From assembly GCA_008360975.2 (NCBI GenBank), contig VLJF02000046.1, positions 930,001 through 994,000 of the forward strand: a DNA stretch of 64,000 bases, read 5' to 3'. This stretch comes from Lichenostomus cassidix. Lineage: Eukaryota > Chordata > Aves > Passeriformes > Meliphagidae. The position numbers and the translations under genes were made by a program. How positions within the stretch are numbered: the stretch's first letter is position 1; the number at the start of each line of letters is the position of its first letter. Below, piece after piece: positions 1 through 10,985 of the stretch. Under the pieces are notes generated by a model. The model saw nothing but the letters and a program-made list of their open reading frames with translations. It did not search any database and was not told the DNA's origin.

Positions 1-1005
1 GCTCAAAAACCTGAAAAATAAAAATCAGTAGAGCTCTGAAGCCCAGCTGTGGGCCCTGGAATCTCAGATCCAAGGGAAAACTGGAAAGGCTTTTTGCAAG
101 GATTGACATGGTGTTGTCCATGCAACATTTCCATCCCTCCCATGGCCTCTTCCCTCAGAGTCCCCAGCAGCAGCAGCTGGAGCAGCACATGGAAGCTGCA
201 GATGGAACTGCTGCCCACCCAGCCTGAGCTGCACAAGGATCCTGCTGACAGGAACCCCAATATTCCCTCCCAGGGGCTCTGCAAACACTTCCCACCTGTT
301 CTGTCTGCTCCAGGCAGACACAGCAGGCAAAATCCTGTCTCTCCTTTGGGGCAAGGCCAGGAGCCCAAAATCACACTCAAAATGCTGGATTCTGGCCCAT
401 TTCTGCATCTGGAGAGATGGGGGTGCAGCATTATCCAGAGAAACTTCCTGTGCTTCATACTCCAGCTTGCAAACCCAGCCCTTGGACAGTGGGTTTGTAA
501 GGACCACAAGTCATAGACCAAATAGGATTAATTTTCAACCATGACACTTCATTCTCTGTGGTAGATTCATCTATTCTGAGCCATGAAACACATCTTCAGT
601 TAAGCTGCAATTAATGGGTCTGAAGCCTGAAGTAACAAAACCAAACAAAAGAACCCCAGGTTACCTTACAAATGTTGAAAGCCATAATAAATATGTTTTT
701 CCCTTCAAAAATAAGTGTGTTTTTCTCTTCAAATCATTTTTCAGGTATACATGACATGTACAAGATACAGGGTGTAGTGTGTTGATGCTGGCTGGATGCC
801 AGGCACCCATCAAAGCCTCTCTCTCACTCCCCTCTGCAGCTGCACAGGGGAGAGGAAATAGAACGAGGGGTTCATGAGTTGAGATAAGGACAGGGAGAGA
901 TCCCTCATCAAATAGAGTCATGGGAAAAACAGACTCAAATTAGAGACATTAACTGAATTATTGCTGACAAAATCAGAGCAGGAAAAGTAAAATAAAACCT
1001 TAAAA
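1..1005. other. No gene recognised
   Basis: Open frames of up to about 170 codons occur on both strands, but they overlap each other, have no recognisable domain and lack convincing splice signals. The first 500 bases are moderately GC-rich and the rest AT-rich. I see no repeat unit and no RNA gene here. Confidence 0.5.
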
Positions 1006-1552
1006 GTGCCTTCCCCAACCTCTCCCTCCTGCCCAGCTCTATCTCCTCCCCCAGCAGAGCAGGGAGACAGGAATGGTCAGTTCTGGTCAGTTCATCATCT
1101 GAGATTTCTCCCACTGCTCAGGGAGAGGAGTTGTTCCCCTGCTGCACTGTGGGGTTCCTCCCACGGGAGAGTTCTCCAGGAACTTCTCCAATGTGAGTTC
1201 ATCTCACCAGCAGCAGCTCCCTGTGAACTGCTGCAATGTGAGTCCATGCCACGGGCAACAGTCCCCCAAAGCTGCTGCAGCGTGGGTCACTCTCCTACGG
1301 GGTCAGTCCTTCAAGGACAGGCTGCTCCAGCTGGGCAGCAGAGCCCCTCTCTGCAGGGGTCACAGCCTCCTCCCAGGCATCCCCCTGCTCCAGCCTGGGC
1401 TCCTCCTCCATGGTCTGCTGGTGGATCTCTGCATCCCCATGGATCTCCAGGGGCTGTGCTTAGACTCTGTTAGCAATAAATTTCACTTTGTAACTTTAAG
1501 AGGAGCCTGTTCTGTCCTTGGAGCATCTCCCAGTCCTTATCTCAACTCATGA
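1006..1552 (+). repeat. Probable interspersed repeat with poly(A) signal
   Basis: The segment is built from loosely repeated units of about 40 bp around 'ctgctgcaatgtgagtcc' and 'caggctgctccagctgggc'. It ends in an AATAAA at 1475-1480. The reading frames through it are low-complexity (Ser, Gln, Pro, Cys) and have no domain. I infer the 3' part of a transposon or ERV-derived repeat; the family is not identified. Confidence 0.35.
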
Positions 1553-1674
1553 GCCCTGTGTGTATTAACTTTTATTCCTCTCCTCTGCCCAGCTGTGACA
1601 GGGGAGTGCGAGTGAGTAGATGTCATGGGTGCCTGGCATTTGGCCAGGGTCAAACCATGACACGTGTCCACTTT

Positions 1675-2250
1675 CCATGGATCCCATTTTTCCCATGTTT
1701 CACATGTCCCCCATGTCTCCCTTGTCCCCCATCCCACATCCCCCAAGTCCCCACTCCATGTCCACCATTTCATCTCCCCCATCCCCCAAGTCACACATGT
1801 CCCTCATCCCATTCCCCCATTCCATGTCCCCCACATCTCTCATGTTCCCCATTCCCTGTGCCTGTCCTGTGGACGCCATTCCATGTCCCATCTCCTTCCC
1901 CCATGTCCCCATTCCATGTCCCATCTCCCACATGCCCCTTGTCTGCCATTCCATGCCCCCATCCCACATCCCCCTTCCATGTCTGTTCCCCTGTGTCCTT
2001 CTTCTTCCACATCCCACATCCTCCATCCCCCACCCCCCATATCCCCCTGTCCCAATTCCATGTTTCCCATCCCAAATCCCCCATATCCCCCATCCCCTGC
2101 CCTCAATTCCATGTCCCATCTCATTTGTCCCACACCCCCCATGTCCCTCCCCACAACCCCCATCCCACAGCCCCCATGTCCCCCATTCCATGTCCCCCAT
2201 TCCATATTCCATCCCACATCCCCCCTCCTCCCCCATCCCCATATCCCAGC
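1675..2250. repeat. CCCCCATGTCC/CCATTCCATGTC minisatellite
   Basis: Degenerate repetition of 'cccccatgtccc', 'cattccatgtccc' and 'catcccacatccc' fills about 570 bases, pyrimidine-rich on the + strand. The long Pro/His/Ser-rich and Gly/Met/Trp-rich open frames here on both strands are by-products of the repeat. It lies just upstream of the first recognisable exon of the CCDC81-like gene and may be in its 5' flank or first intron. Confidence 0.85.
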
Positions 2251-2435
2251 CTCTGTCCCTATGGTGTCACCATGACATCACAGAGGTCCCATTGAGGTCA
2301 CAGTGCCACCACTGGTACCACCAGTGGTGTCACAGAGTGTCCTGGGGACACAATGGGAGCCAGTCTGGTGGTGGGACATCCCAGACTCCACATCCCGATT
2401 CCACATCCCAATCCCAAATCCCGAAGGAGTGCAGA

Positions 2436-5400
2436 ATGAGCTTCCGCTATCCCACCACCAGGAGGACCAAGGTCAAACTCTGGGGTTGGACAGAGGTGGC
2501 CTTAGCCACCACCCCTGAAGGTACTGGCACCCCCTGGATCCCTGTGAATGCCGGGATCTGTCAGGATCCTGACTCAGTTTCCCTCAATTCCCAGAGCGGA
2601 AGGAAATTTGGGATGCAGTGGCTGACTTTGTCCTGGACCAGCTCCTGCCGCAGAGAAAGGTCACCTTGGACTTGCCCCCATGTCCCCTCCTGGGGGTCAA
2701 GGCCACCTCTGGCTCATCCCAAAATCCCAAAATTCTGCTTCAAGGGGGTGCAGATCCCAAAATCCCAAAATTCCACTTGCAGGGGCTGTGGATCCCCAAA
2801 CCCCAAAAGCTGCAGTTGCAGGGGGTGCGGATCCCGACCCTCGGTACCCTGGCTGTGGTGCCCTGGCAGGCACGGGTTGGGGACATGGAGGTGACAACGC
2901 GGAGGCCGATTTTTTGCCCAGCCAGGAATTTGGTCCAGGGGCACAATTTGATGGATGACTGGGAATTCCTGCCTGGTGAGAGGGGAGGATTTTGGGATGG
3001 ACAGGGCTGGAGTGGGAGGGTTGAGGAATGGGGTGGGAAATGGAGAGTTTGAGGTTGAAAGATGTGAGGAGAAACCAAAAAATCATGAGGAAACCCAAAA
3101 TAAAACATGAGGAGACCCCAAAAGGACCTGCTGAGAAAGCAAAAATACATGACAAGATAAAAAAAGAAAACACAGCGAGACCCCAAAAACCCATGAGGAG
3201 ACCCCAAAACTCACAAGGACACCTCATAAAACCAGAAGAAGACCCCCAAAACGCCTGAGAAGACTCAAAAAAACCACAAGTGCGCCTCAAAACCCATGAG
3301 AAGACTCCATAAAAGCATGAGAAAATCCCATAAAATCACAAGGAGCCTCCCAAAACCCCCAAGAAGACCCCAAAAACCACAAGGAGACCACATAAAACCT
3401 TGAGAAACTCTAAAAACCCCATGAGAAAACCCCAAACCCCTTCGAAGACACCCCAACCCCCATTTTTCATTTCCTCCCAGGGAACCTGGATCCCCTCCAG
3501 ACATTCGCGGTGGCAACGGCGCTGGGGCTGCCCCGGCGCAGGGTGGAGGGTGCCCTCCAGGCCACCACATCCCTCCTGTCGCGGTGCTTGGGGACAGGTG
3601 AGGATGTGGCCCTGACCCTGAGTGACATCGGAGTCCTGCTGGTGGAGCGGCGCAAGGTCCGGATGAGGTTCTACCACAGCTTTTTGGAGGCAGTGACTGG
3701 GAAGAAGAACCTGCAGAAGGGAGTGTTCAAGGTGAGGGGCTTGAGGGGATGGGGGGAGGGGAGTGGGGTGGTCCTTCAAAATTCCTTCATCCATGGGGAG
3801 AAGGTCCCACCATCTTTGGGGTCCTCAAGTCTCTTGGCCATGTTGAGGAAATTCCACCATTTTTGCAATCCTTCACCACCTCCTCATCCACATGGAGAAA
3901 GTCCCAACATCTTGAGGTCCTCTTTGGACTTCTGAAGCGCTGAGTTCCTCATCCATGGGGAGAAGATCCCACCATCTTTGGACTCCTTTGATGTTGGGTT
4001 CCTCATCCAAATCGATGGGGTCCCATCATCTTTGGGGTCCTCAAGTCCCTTGGTCATGTTCCACCATCTTTGGGCTCCTCCAACATTCCCTCATCCATGT
4101 TAAGGAGTTCCCACCATCTTTGGGGTCCTTTTTGGGCTCCTCCAACATTGGGTTTCTCATCTTTGGGGACTTCCATCGCTGAGGCCCTCATCCATGGTAG
4201 GAAACTCCAGCTATTTGGGGCTCCTCCAATGCTGAGTTCCTCATGCATGATGATCCCACCATCTCTGGGGCCTTCTAATGCTGAGTTCCTCATCCCCATG
4301 GAGAAGGTCCAATCCATGGAGAAGGTCCCATCCCTGTTCTACTCCACTGCAGATCCCAGAGCTCCTGGACATGGTGGTGCCCCGGGAGGTCCCTGTGGCT
4401 GCCCTGACCTCGTCTGGCTCTGTCATCATCTTCCCCGAGTGTGTCTGGGGTGATCCTGGGGCTCCGGGAATGGGGGGACACCGGGGTGGGACCGGAACAG
4501 GGTCTGACCCAACCTGCTCCAGGATTCCATGGATTTAGGGGGCTGGAATCCTGCACTGGGTGGGTCTGGGGGATGGTGGATTTTGGGAAAATATGATGGA
4601 TTTGGGTAAAATGGGGGATTTTGGGAAGATATGGTAGATTTGGGGGAAAACAGGGGATTGGGGGAAAATGTGGGTTTGGGCAAATGGGGTGGATTTGGGA
4701 AAACAAGGGATTTGTGGAAAATAAGATGGATTTGGGAAAAAACATGGTGGATTTGGGGAAAAACAAAGTATATTAAGGAAAATGTGTTGGATTTAGAGAA
4801 AAACAAGGTGGATTTGGGGATAATAGGGAATTTGGGAAAAACATGGTGGCTTTGGGGAAAAGCAGGGTGGATTTGGGGGAGAACTATGGTGGATTTGGGA
4901 AAAGCATCATTGATTTGGGGAAAACTTGGGGGATTTGTGAAAAATTTGGTAGATTTGGGGAGAAAAACCAAGTGGATTTGGGGGGAAATGGTGGATTTGG
5001 GAAAAATGGGGTGGGTTTGGGGAAAACTACGGTGGATTTCTGAGAAATGGGGTGGATTAAGGAAAAAACAACATGGATTTGGGAAAATGTGGTCAATTTT
5101 AGGGAAGAAAACAAGGTCAATTTGGGAAAATGTGGTGGATTTAGGGAAAACTGTGGTGGATTTAGGGAAAACTGTGGTGGATTTAGGGAAAACTATGGTG
5201 GACTTGGGAAAAAAACAAGGTGGATTAAGGGAAATGTGGTGAATCGAGAGGGAGATGTCATGGATTTGGGGAAAACCATGGTGATTCCAGGGTGCTTCTG
5301 GGGTGATCTGGAGTTCCCTCCCCAGGTTCCAGAGGGAAATGGTCCAGGCACCACTTCCAAGGGCACTGCTGCTCCAGAGCCTCCAGAACCTCCCCAAGGA

Positions 5401-6998
5401 GATCCCACAGCCCAGGCAGGAATTGGGGCCACAGATCAGGAAAGATGGGAAAGGCAGGAAAATTGGGAGAGATGGAAAAGGTAAAATTTTAAAAGATGGG
5501 GGAAAATGCAAATAAATGGGGGAAATGCAAAAAAAAGGGGAAAACAGGAATTAATTGGGATAGTAAAGTAAAGGAATCAGGGGAAAGGAAAGAAATCGGG
5601 GGAAAATAGAGAAAAATTTTAAAATACTAAAAAATTGGGTTATGGCAATTTTTTGGGATAATAAAGCAAAAAAAAATGGGGGAAAATAAAGGAAAGGGAG
5701 AAAAATAGCAGAAAAAAAAGGAAAAAAAATTAATTGTGTTAATATAGAAAAGAAGTGGAGGAAAAGGAAAGAAATTATGGAAAATCAAAGAAAAGAGGGA
5801 AAACAGCAAAGAATGAAGAAAACAGGAAATTCTGGCAATAATAAAGCCAAGAAATGGGAAAAAGGAAAGAAATTGGGGAAAAATCAAGGAACAATGAAAA
5901 CAGAAAAAAATGAAGGAAAGGGCAAAGGGGGAATGAGAGTGAAAGGATAAAGAAATGAGGGAAAAAGCAAAGGAATGGGTAAAAAGTGGGAAAGAAATGG
6001 TGGAAAGCAACGGGAAAGAGCAGAGAAACGTGTGGGAAAAGGGGAAGAAGTGTGGAAATAAAGGGAAGAAATGTGGAAATAAAGGGAAGAAATGTGGAAA
6101 TAAAGGGAAGAAATGGGACAAATGATGTCACCTCCAACATGGAGTCTCTTTCCTGGTTCCAGAGGCACTTTCTGGAATATCGGGAGCAGAGGAACAACCT
6201 GAGGAAGAGACTCTGGAAAACCAAAAAACTCAGGGGAAGAAGCAGAAAGAGAGGAAGTCAGAAATGGTGCTGGGGAAGAAGTCTGGAAAGTCAGAAACCG
6301 AATTGGGGAAAAAGAAGTTGTAAACTGAATTGGGGAGGAAGGAAAAGTTGCGAAAATCAGAAACCGAATTGGGGAGAAAGGAAAAATTGGGAAAATCCGA
6401 AACTGAATTGGGGAAAAAGAAGTTGGAAACAGAATTGGGAAGGAAGGAGAAATTGAGAATGTCAGAAACTGCATTGGGGAAAAAAGAGAAGTCAGAAAAG
6501 TCAGTATCCAAAAGGATGAAGGAAAAGCCGGAAAAGTCAGAAAAGTTGGAAACCAAGGGAAGAAAGAAGAAGTCAGAAAAGTCCCCAGACAGGTAAGACC
6601 AAAGGCTTGGGGAAAGTCCAGTGTCCCCCAGCTCAGGATGACCTTTCCCACTGGATCCTTCCAGGGATCATCTTGAGATTCCAAAGGCCAGACAGCACCA
6701 GGGCTGCTCTCGGCGCCAGCGCTGGACACGCACAGCCAAAACTCTGTGTGCTGGAGGAGGAAGAGGAGAAGGAGATGGGGAAGAGGTGAAGAAGAAGGAG
6801 AAATCCAAGCTGATCAGTCCTCAGGATCCCTGGATCTTCCAAACACTAGTGATCGCCGTGCTGTCAGCATCCAGCTCTGACTCCAGCATTCCTGAGGATC
6901 CTGATCCCGAGGAGCCCCCGCCCAGCCCTGTGAGGCCAAAGACAATGAGGACAAGCAATGAGAACTTCTGGCCAGTGCTGGAGGAGCCTCTGGAGTAG
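2436..6998 (+). CDS. CCDC81-like: CCDC81-like protein, 8 exons, one in-frame stop
   Basis: Exons read at 2436-2520, 2595-2659, 2822-2975, 3481-3731, 4353-4438, 5326-5480, 6163-6592 and 6665-6998, all with GT/AG borders and compatible phases (1560 nt, 520 codons including the TAG at 6996). The N-terminal half resembles CCDC81: 'EIWDAVADFVLDQLL', then 'GVRIPTLGTLAVV' and 'RRPIFCPARNL' (first HU/IHF-like domain, about residues 25-105), then 'RRRVEGALQATTSLLSRCL' and 'DIGVLLVERRKVRMRFY' (second HU-like domain, about 105-190). The C-terminal third is a Lys/Glu repeat around 'KSETELGRKEKL'. CCDC81 is known as a centrosome or cilium-associated protein; the role of this paralogue is unknown. Codon 319 is TAA (6321-6323), where sibling repeat units have GAA. 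The gene may therefore be a pseudogene or give a 318-residue product that keeps both HU-like domains. The first exon is the least certain. Confidence 0.72.
3055..3470. repeat. Intronic tandem repeat, CCDC81-like intron 3
   Basis: Degenerate units of about 18-20 bp around 'caaggagaccccaaaa' and 'ccatgagaaaac' fill the intron between the third and fourth coding exons. The + strand is A-rich with almost no T runs. It stops just before the pyrimidine tract and CAG of the next acceptor. Confidence 0.8.
3775..4340. repeat. Intronic tandem repeat, CCDC81-like intron 4
   Basis: Units around 'cccaccatctttggggtcct' and 'ctcatccatggggagaagg' recur through most of this intron. The unit differs from those of the neighbouring introns. 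The next exon begins at 4353 after a clear CAG acceptor. Confidence 0.8.
4556..5285. repeat. Intronic GGTGGATTTGGGGAAAA tandem repeat
   Basis: About 730 bases of a 17-22-bp unit with core 'ggtggatttggggaaaa', strongly purine-rich on the + strand. The frames through it (Gly/Lys/Trp/Asp-rich on +, Phe/Pro/Ser-rich on -) follow from the unit. It fills intron 5 of the CCDC81-like gene. Confidence 0.88.
5485..6125. repeat. Purine-rich low-complexity intron
   Basis: Intron 6 of the CCDC81-like gene is almost wholly A/G on the + strand ('ggaaagaaatt', 'gggaaaa'). Near its 3' end (6045-6115) an 18-bp unit 'gaaatgtggaaataaagg' is repeated about four times. The long Phe/Ser/Pro/Leu frames on the minus strand are composition artefacts. 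Confidence 0.8.
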
Positions 6999-7030
6999 GT
7001 CGGAATCTCCAGGAATCTTCGGGAGCCATC

Positions 7031-7036
7031 AATAAA
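7031..7036 (+). promoter_or_regulatory. Poly(A) signal of CCDC81-like gene
   Basis: AATAAA lies 33 bases after the TAG stop. This supports the terminal exon assignment and marks the likely 3' end of the transcript. Confidence 0.6.
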
Positions 7037-7134
7037 TGCCTCTGGTTCAGGGCAGTTGAGGAATGACTGGGAGGAGCTTCCTTCCCTTGTGATCTGTGAG
7101 GATCTTAGTGGTTTTCACCCAGAATTTGTCCTTT

Positions 7135-7250
7135 TTGCCCCAAATCCCATCAGATCCAACCCCAAATCCCATCAGATCCAAGTCCAAATCCAATTGGATC
7201 CAATCCAAAATCCCAGTGGATCCAACACCAAATCCCATCAGCCCCAAACC
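7135..7250. repeat. Short CAAATCCCATCAGATCCAA tandem repeat
   Basis: About five copies of a roughly 20-bp unit 'caaatcccatcagatccaa' with small variations. No gene is visible around it. Confidence 0.75.
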
Positions 7251-7394
7251 TCTCTTGGGGGGTGATTCATGGTGATCAGGGTATCCCGCGGCTGTTTGTG
7301 CCAGGAATTGTCACTGTTGCCCCCGGACCTTCTGTGGCTCAGGGGACATTGGCAGAAGTGTGAGCTTGGGTGGGACCCTGTGGGAGTGGGGCTG

Positions 7395-7668
7395 CCACTT
7401 CCCCCTTCCCCCTTCCCCCTTCCCCTCCCTTCCCTTCCCTTCCCTTCCCTTCCCTTCCCTTCCCTTCCCTTCCCTTCCCTTCCCTTCCCTTCCCTTCCCT
7501 TCCTTTCCCTTCCCTTCCTTCCCTTCCCTTCCCTTCCTTCCCTTCCCTTCCTTCCTTCCTTCCTTCCTTCCCTTCCCTTCCCCTCCCTTCCCTTCCCTTC
7601 CCTTCCCTTCCCTTCCCTTCCCTTCCCTTCCCTTCCCTTCCCTTCCCTTCCCTTCCCTTCCTTTCCCA
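7395..7668. repeat. (CCCTT)n polypyrimidine microsatellite
   Basis: Roughly 270 bases of nearly pure 'ttccc' repeats with a few 'cttcctt' interruptions (7500-7570), so one strand is all pyrimidine and the other all purine. The stop-free frames (Pro/Leu/Ser on +, Arg/Glu/Gly/Lys on -) follow from a 5-bp unit without stops. Tracts of this kind can form triplex (H-)DNA. Confidence 0.95.
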
Positions 7669-7689
7669 GGAGCAGCCACATGGCTGACA

Positions 7690-8195
7690 GAGTGAGTGTG
7701 GCTGCCCCGGGTATTGCTGCCCTGGGGTTTTCAGCTCTGCCACCAAAGCCTGCCTGCTCCTCCCTGCTCTCCTGCCGCCCGGAGCCCGGAGCCAGCGCGG
7801 GCGGTGCTGCCTGGGGCCAGGGCTGTCCCCGCCGGGTCACTTTCTGTGCCATCACCGCCTGGGAAGGTCCTGCCCCGGGACCGCAGCGCCCCCTGCTGGC
7901 CGCGAGAGTCACTGCAGCGCCCCCTGCCGGGCTTGGCCAGAACTGCACCAAAGGGGAAAGTGAGGCCTGACGGGTGGGAAACTCCTGCATTGTTCGGTTG
8001 TTGCTGTTCTGTTCTCTTCTGTTCTATATATGTATATATTTGCTAGTGAAGAACTTTTGTTCCTTTTCCCTATATTTGCCAGGGATCTCCTGTTATCACA
8101 AAGCGATAATTTGGAGGGAGGGCGTTATCTTTCCCCTCCAGAAATGTTCCCACCTTCCTGGGCACACATCTGTTTTTAAACCAAGACATTAACCT
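7690..8195 (+). mobile_element. Possible LTR or LTR-like fragment
   Basis: A GC-rich stretch (7690-7970) passes into a TATA-like run 'tatatatgtatatatt' near 8027 and the sequence 'gctagtgaagaactt'. I associate this arrangement with the promoter and R-U5 part of avian retroviral LTRs. No target-site duplication or coding remnant was found, so the call rests on composition and a remembered resemblance. Confidence 0.35.
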
Positions 8196-8209
8196 ACCCA
8201 GTGACCTAA

Positions 8210-8445
8210 CACAGCCCTCTTTGATGTCACACAGCTGCCCAGTGATTTGACATAGCCTGCCTCTATGATGTCAGAGTCTGCTCTGTGATGTCACACAGCT
8301 GTCCCATGACCTCACAGCCCACTCTGTGATGCCATTCATCTGCCCTGTGATGTAACAGCCTTGCTCTGTGATGTCATACAGGTGCTCTGTGATGTCACAC
8401 AGGTGCTCTGTGATGTCACAGTCCATGCTATGACATCACACAGCC
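8210..8445. repeat. TGATGTCACA short tandem array
   Basis: About nine spaced copies of 'tgatgtcacacagctg' or 'ctctgtgatgtcac' in 230 bases, at 20-30-base intervals. TGATGTCA is one base away from the CREB/ATF palindrome TGACGTCA. A similar array lies at 56985-57310. Confidence 0.75.
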
Positions 8446-8674
8446 TGTGGGAATGCTGGAAGTCTCTTCTGCTCCTGGAGAACTTGGGGTGTCTGGCTGA
8501 GCAGGAAAGGTGACCCTGAGTCAGGAGCTTTCCTTTGCTGGCATAGAAAGACCTTCCCAGCACTGTGTCCTTGGCCAGGAGGGATTGTGCCACCAGAGCT
8601 GTCCCTGCCCTGCAGGGTTTGACATGGAAAGTCGTGGTGCCATTTAGCGTAGGAATGAGAATCACTCACTGTAT

Positions 8675-9640
8675 GTGAATTCTGATTTTATTACAAAGCC
8701 ATACAGTAGATATACTTTTCAGTGTGATAAGTTCTCTCTTAGTTGTTTTCTCAGCCTTTTCACAGTTTCTCAATACAGCTTGTTATTCTTCCCAGGGGAG
8801 AGAAGGAATCTGCTGATCTGCTTCAGATCCTGTGCTGATCAATACTTTTCTGCATCCTTTCAGGTTCTTTGGTTTTTCATGGGATCATGGGGGCCTCTTC
8901 CTCTGCAACCCCACATCTGCCCCTTCTCTTTTTACTGAGGTGGTGGATAAAGCTAAGAAAACCATGACTTGTTTTGGTTTACTTTTAACATTTTTAACTG
9001 TTTTGAAAAGGACAAGACAGAGAATTAAAAAGGCTATTATTGCCAAACAACCTGTCCAATGAAAACCCAAACTAGTAAGTTTATTCCAGTGAACTGTGAC
9101 AAACGAGGTTCACTCTCCTGTTAGGATTAAAAAGGTTTGATAAAAGACAATAGGGGACAGATAAAAGCAAAAGGTCAGCGCTGGGTGCTTTGGCATTCAG
9201 CCAGAAAAGCACCCCTGGAATGGACAGAGACACCCTTTCCATACCCTTCAGCCTAATGCATATTCATAAACAGTTACACATATTCCTATTTCTCTCCAAA
9301 CTCTTTTGCACGTTCTGGGAACTGATCCGCCTCCTGGCAGCATGCGCAGTCGTCTGTCACTGATCTGTTCTCACTCCCAGGTTGTGGTTCCTGCAGCGCC
9401 AGGAGCTGATAGTTGCAGTGTCAGAGGCAGGGTCCGGCCGGGGGATGGGATCCAGTTCAAGCAGACACTTCAAGCATTCGAATCCAACCAGAACAGCTAT
9501 TTTACTGCTATTAAACTCAGCTGGTACTAGAAAGAAAGACCTTAGTCATCATTGCACAGCAACTTTTCCCAGCCAGGCTACCTCTGTAAGAAAAGAATTC
9601 AAACAATCCACAGAGTATCCATTGGGATATTTGCGAAAAG
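8675..9640. mobile_element. Candidate degraded LTR / ERV-derived segment
   Basis: An AT-rich stretch (8675-9060) is followed by 'gataaaagacaataggggacag', 'gcatattcataaac' and a short GC-rich part (9330-9450). No long frame or domain is present. The mix of T-rich and GC-rich modules between repeat arrays suggests an old LTR, perhaps in minus orientation. Boundaries and family are unknown. Confidence 0.3.
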
Positions 9641-9659
9641 CCAACATGATGACATGGAT

Positions 9660-10985
9660 TGATCACAGGGACATTGGGGACACTGGGGACATTGGGGATG
9701 TTGGGGACATTAATGGGATATTGGGGACACACTGGGGGATTTGGGGACATTGGAGGAAATTTGGGATAAAATTGGCGGAAATTTTGGGAGTGAAATGGGA
9801 AAATTTGGGGGAAATTTTGGGAAAAATTTTGGGAGAAATGGCGGAAATTTTGGGGAGATTTTGGGGAAGTTTGAGGGGAAAATTTGGGGGAAATTGGAGA
9901 AATTTGGGGAAGTTTGGGGGGAAATTTCAGAAAAAATGGGAGAAATTTTGGGTAAGTTTGGGGGAAAATTTTGGGGAATTTTGAAAGAGAATTTCTGGGA
10001 AAATTTGGGGAGAAATTGGGGAAATTTTAGGGAAGTTTGGGGGAAAATTTTGGGAAAATTTGAGAGAAATTGGGGAAATTTTGAGGACATTTGGGGAGAA
10101 ATTTGGGAAAAATGAGAAGGAAACTGAAATTTTGGAGAAAAATTTTGGAGAAATTTTGGGGAAGTTTGGAGGGAAATTTTGGGTGAAAATTTTGGGAAAA
10201 TTTGAGGAAAATTGAGGAAATTTTGGGGAAATTTGGGGAAAATTGGGGAAACTTTGGGGAAATATGGGGGAAATTTGAGGGGAAATATGGGGAGAAATTT
10301 TGGGGAAAAATTGGGGTGAAATTTGAGGGAAATTGGGGAAATTTTGGGGAAGTTTGGGGGAAATTTCAGAGAGAAATGGGAAAAATTGAAGGAAATTTCT
10401 GGGAAATTTTGGGTGAAAGTTTAGGTGAAAGTTTGGGTGAAAATTCGGGGAAAGATGGGGAAAGTTTGGGGATTTTTTAAAGAAAGTTCTGGGAAATTTT
10501 GGGAAAATTTGGGGGGAAATTTTGGGAAATTTCGAGGAAGTTCAGGGAAAATTTGGGGAAATTTGAGGAAAATTTGGGGAATTTGGAGGGAAATTTTAGG
10601 GAAGTTTGGGAGAAAACTTTGGGAGAAATTGGGAAAGTTTGGTGGAATTTTGAAGGAAAATTCTGAGAAAAATTGGGGGAATTTTTTTGGGAAATTTGGG
10701 GGAAGTGCAGGAAATTTGAGAGACTGGGCAATTTTGAGGCAAAATTTTGGGGAATTTTGGAGAAAATTTGGGGGAAATTTGGGGGAAATGGGGGAAAATG
10801 CAAATAGAATGGGGAAAAGGAGGAAAATTTGGGGAATTTTTTTGGGGAAATGGGAAAATTGGAGAAATTTGGGGTAAAATGAGAATAAATTAGGGAAAAA
10901 TTGGGAAAATTCGGGGGAAATTGGGGAGTTTTGGGTGGAAATTGGGGAATTTTGGAGAGAAAGGGGACATTTGGGGACATTGGGG
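9660..10985. repeat. GGGGAAATTTTGGG tandem array
   Basis: About 1.3 kb of degenerate units such as 'ttggggaaattttggggaa' and 'gaaattttgggaaaa', with almost no C on the + strand. It starts with a few GGGGACATT units (9668-9750). The Gly/Lys/Phe/Trp/Asn-rich frames on + and Ser/Pro/Phe/Asn-rich frames on - are repeat artefacts. Confidence 0.92.

Noticed and set aside
1549..2295. Overlapping 180-420-codon frames rich in Pro/His/Ser or Gly/Met/Trp
   Set aside because: By-products of the CCCCCATGTCC minisatellite; no splice support, except the short CCDC81-like exon that begins at 2436.
4426..5511. 361-codon minus-strand frame rich in Pro/Phe/Ser/Ile
   Set aside because: Antisense of an intronic tandem repeat of the CCDC81-like gene.
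5884..6729. 281-codon minus-strand frame rich in Phe/Ser/Pro
   Set aside because: Antisense of the purine-rich intron and Lys/Glu-repeat exon of the CCDC81-like gene.
7238..7990. Long open frames rich in Arg/Glu/Gly/Lys (minus) and Pro/Leu/Ser (plus)
   Set aside because: They arise from the CCCTT microsatellite, whose 5-bp unit has no stop in any frame.
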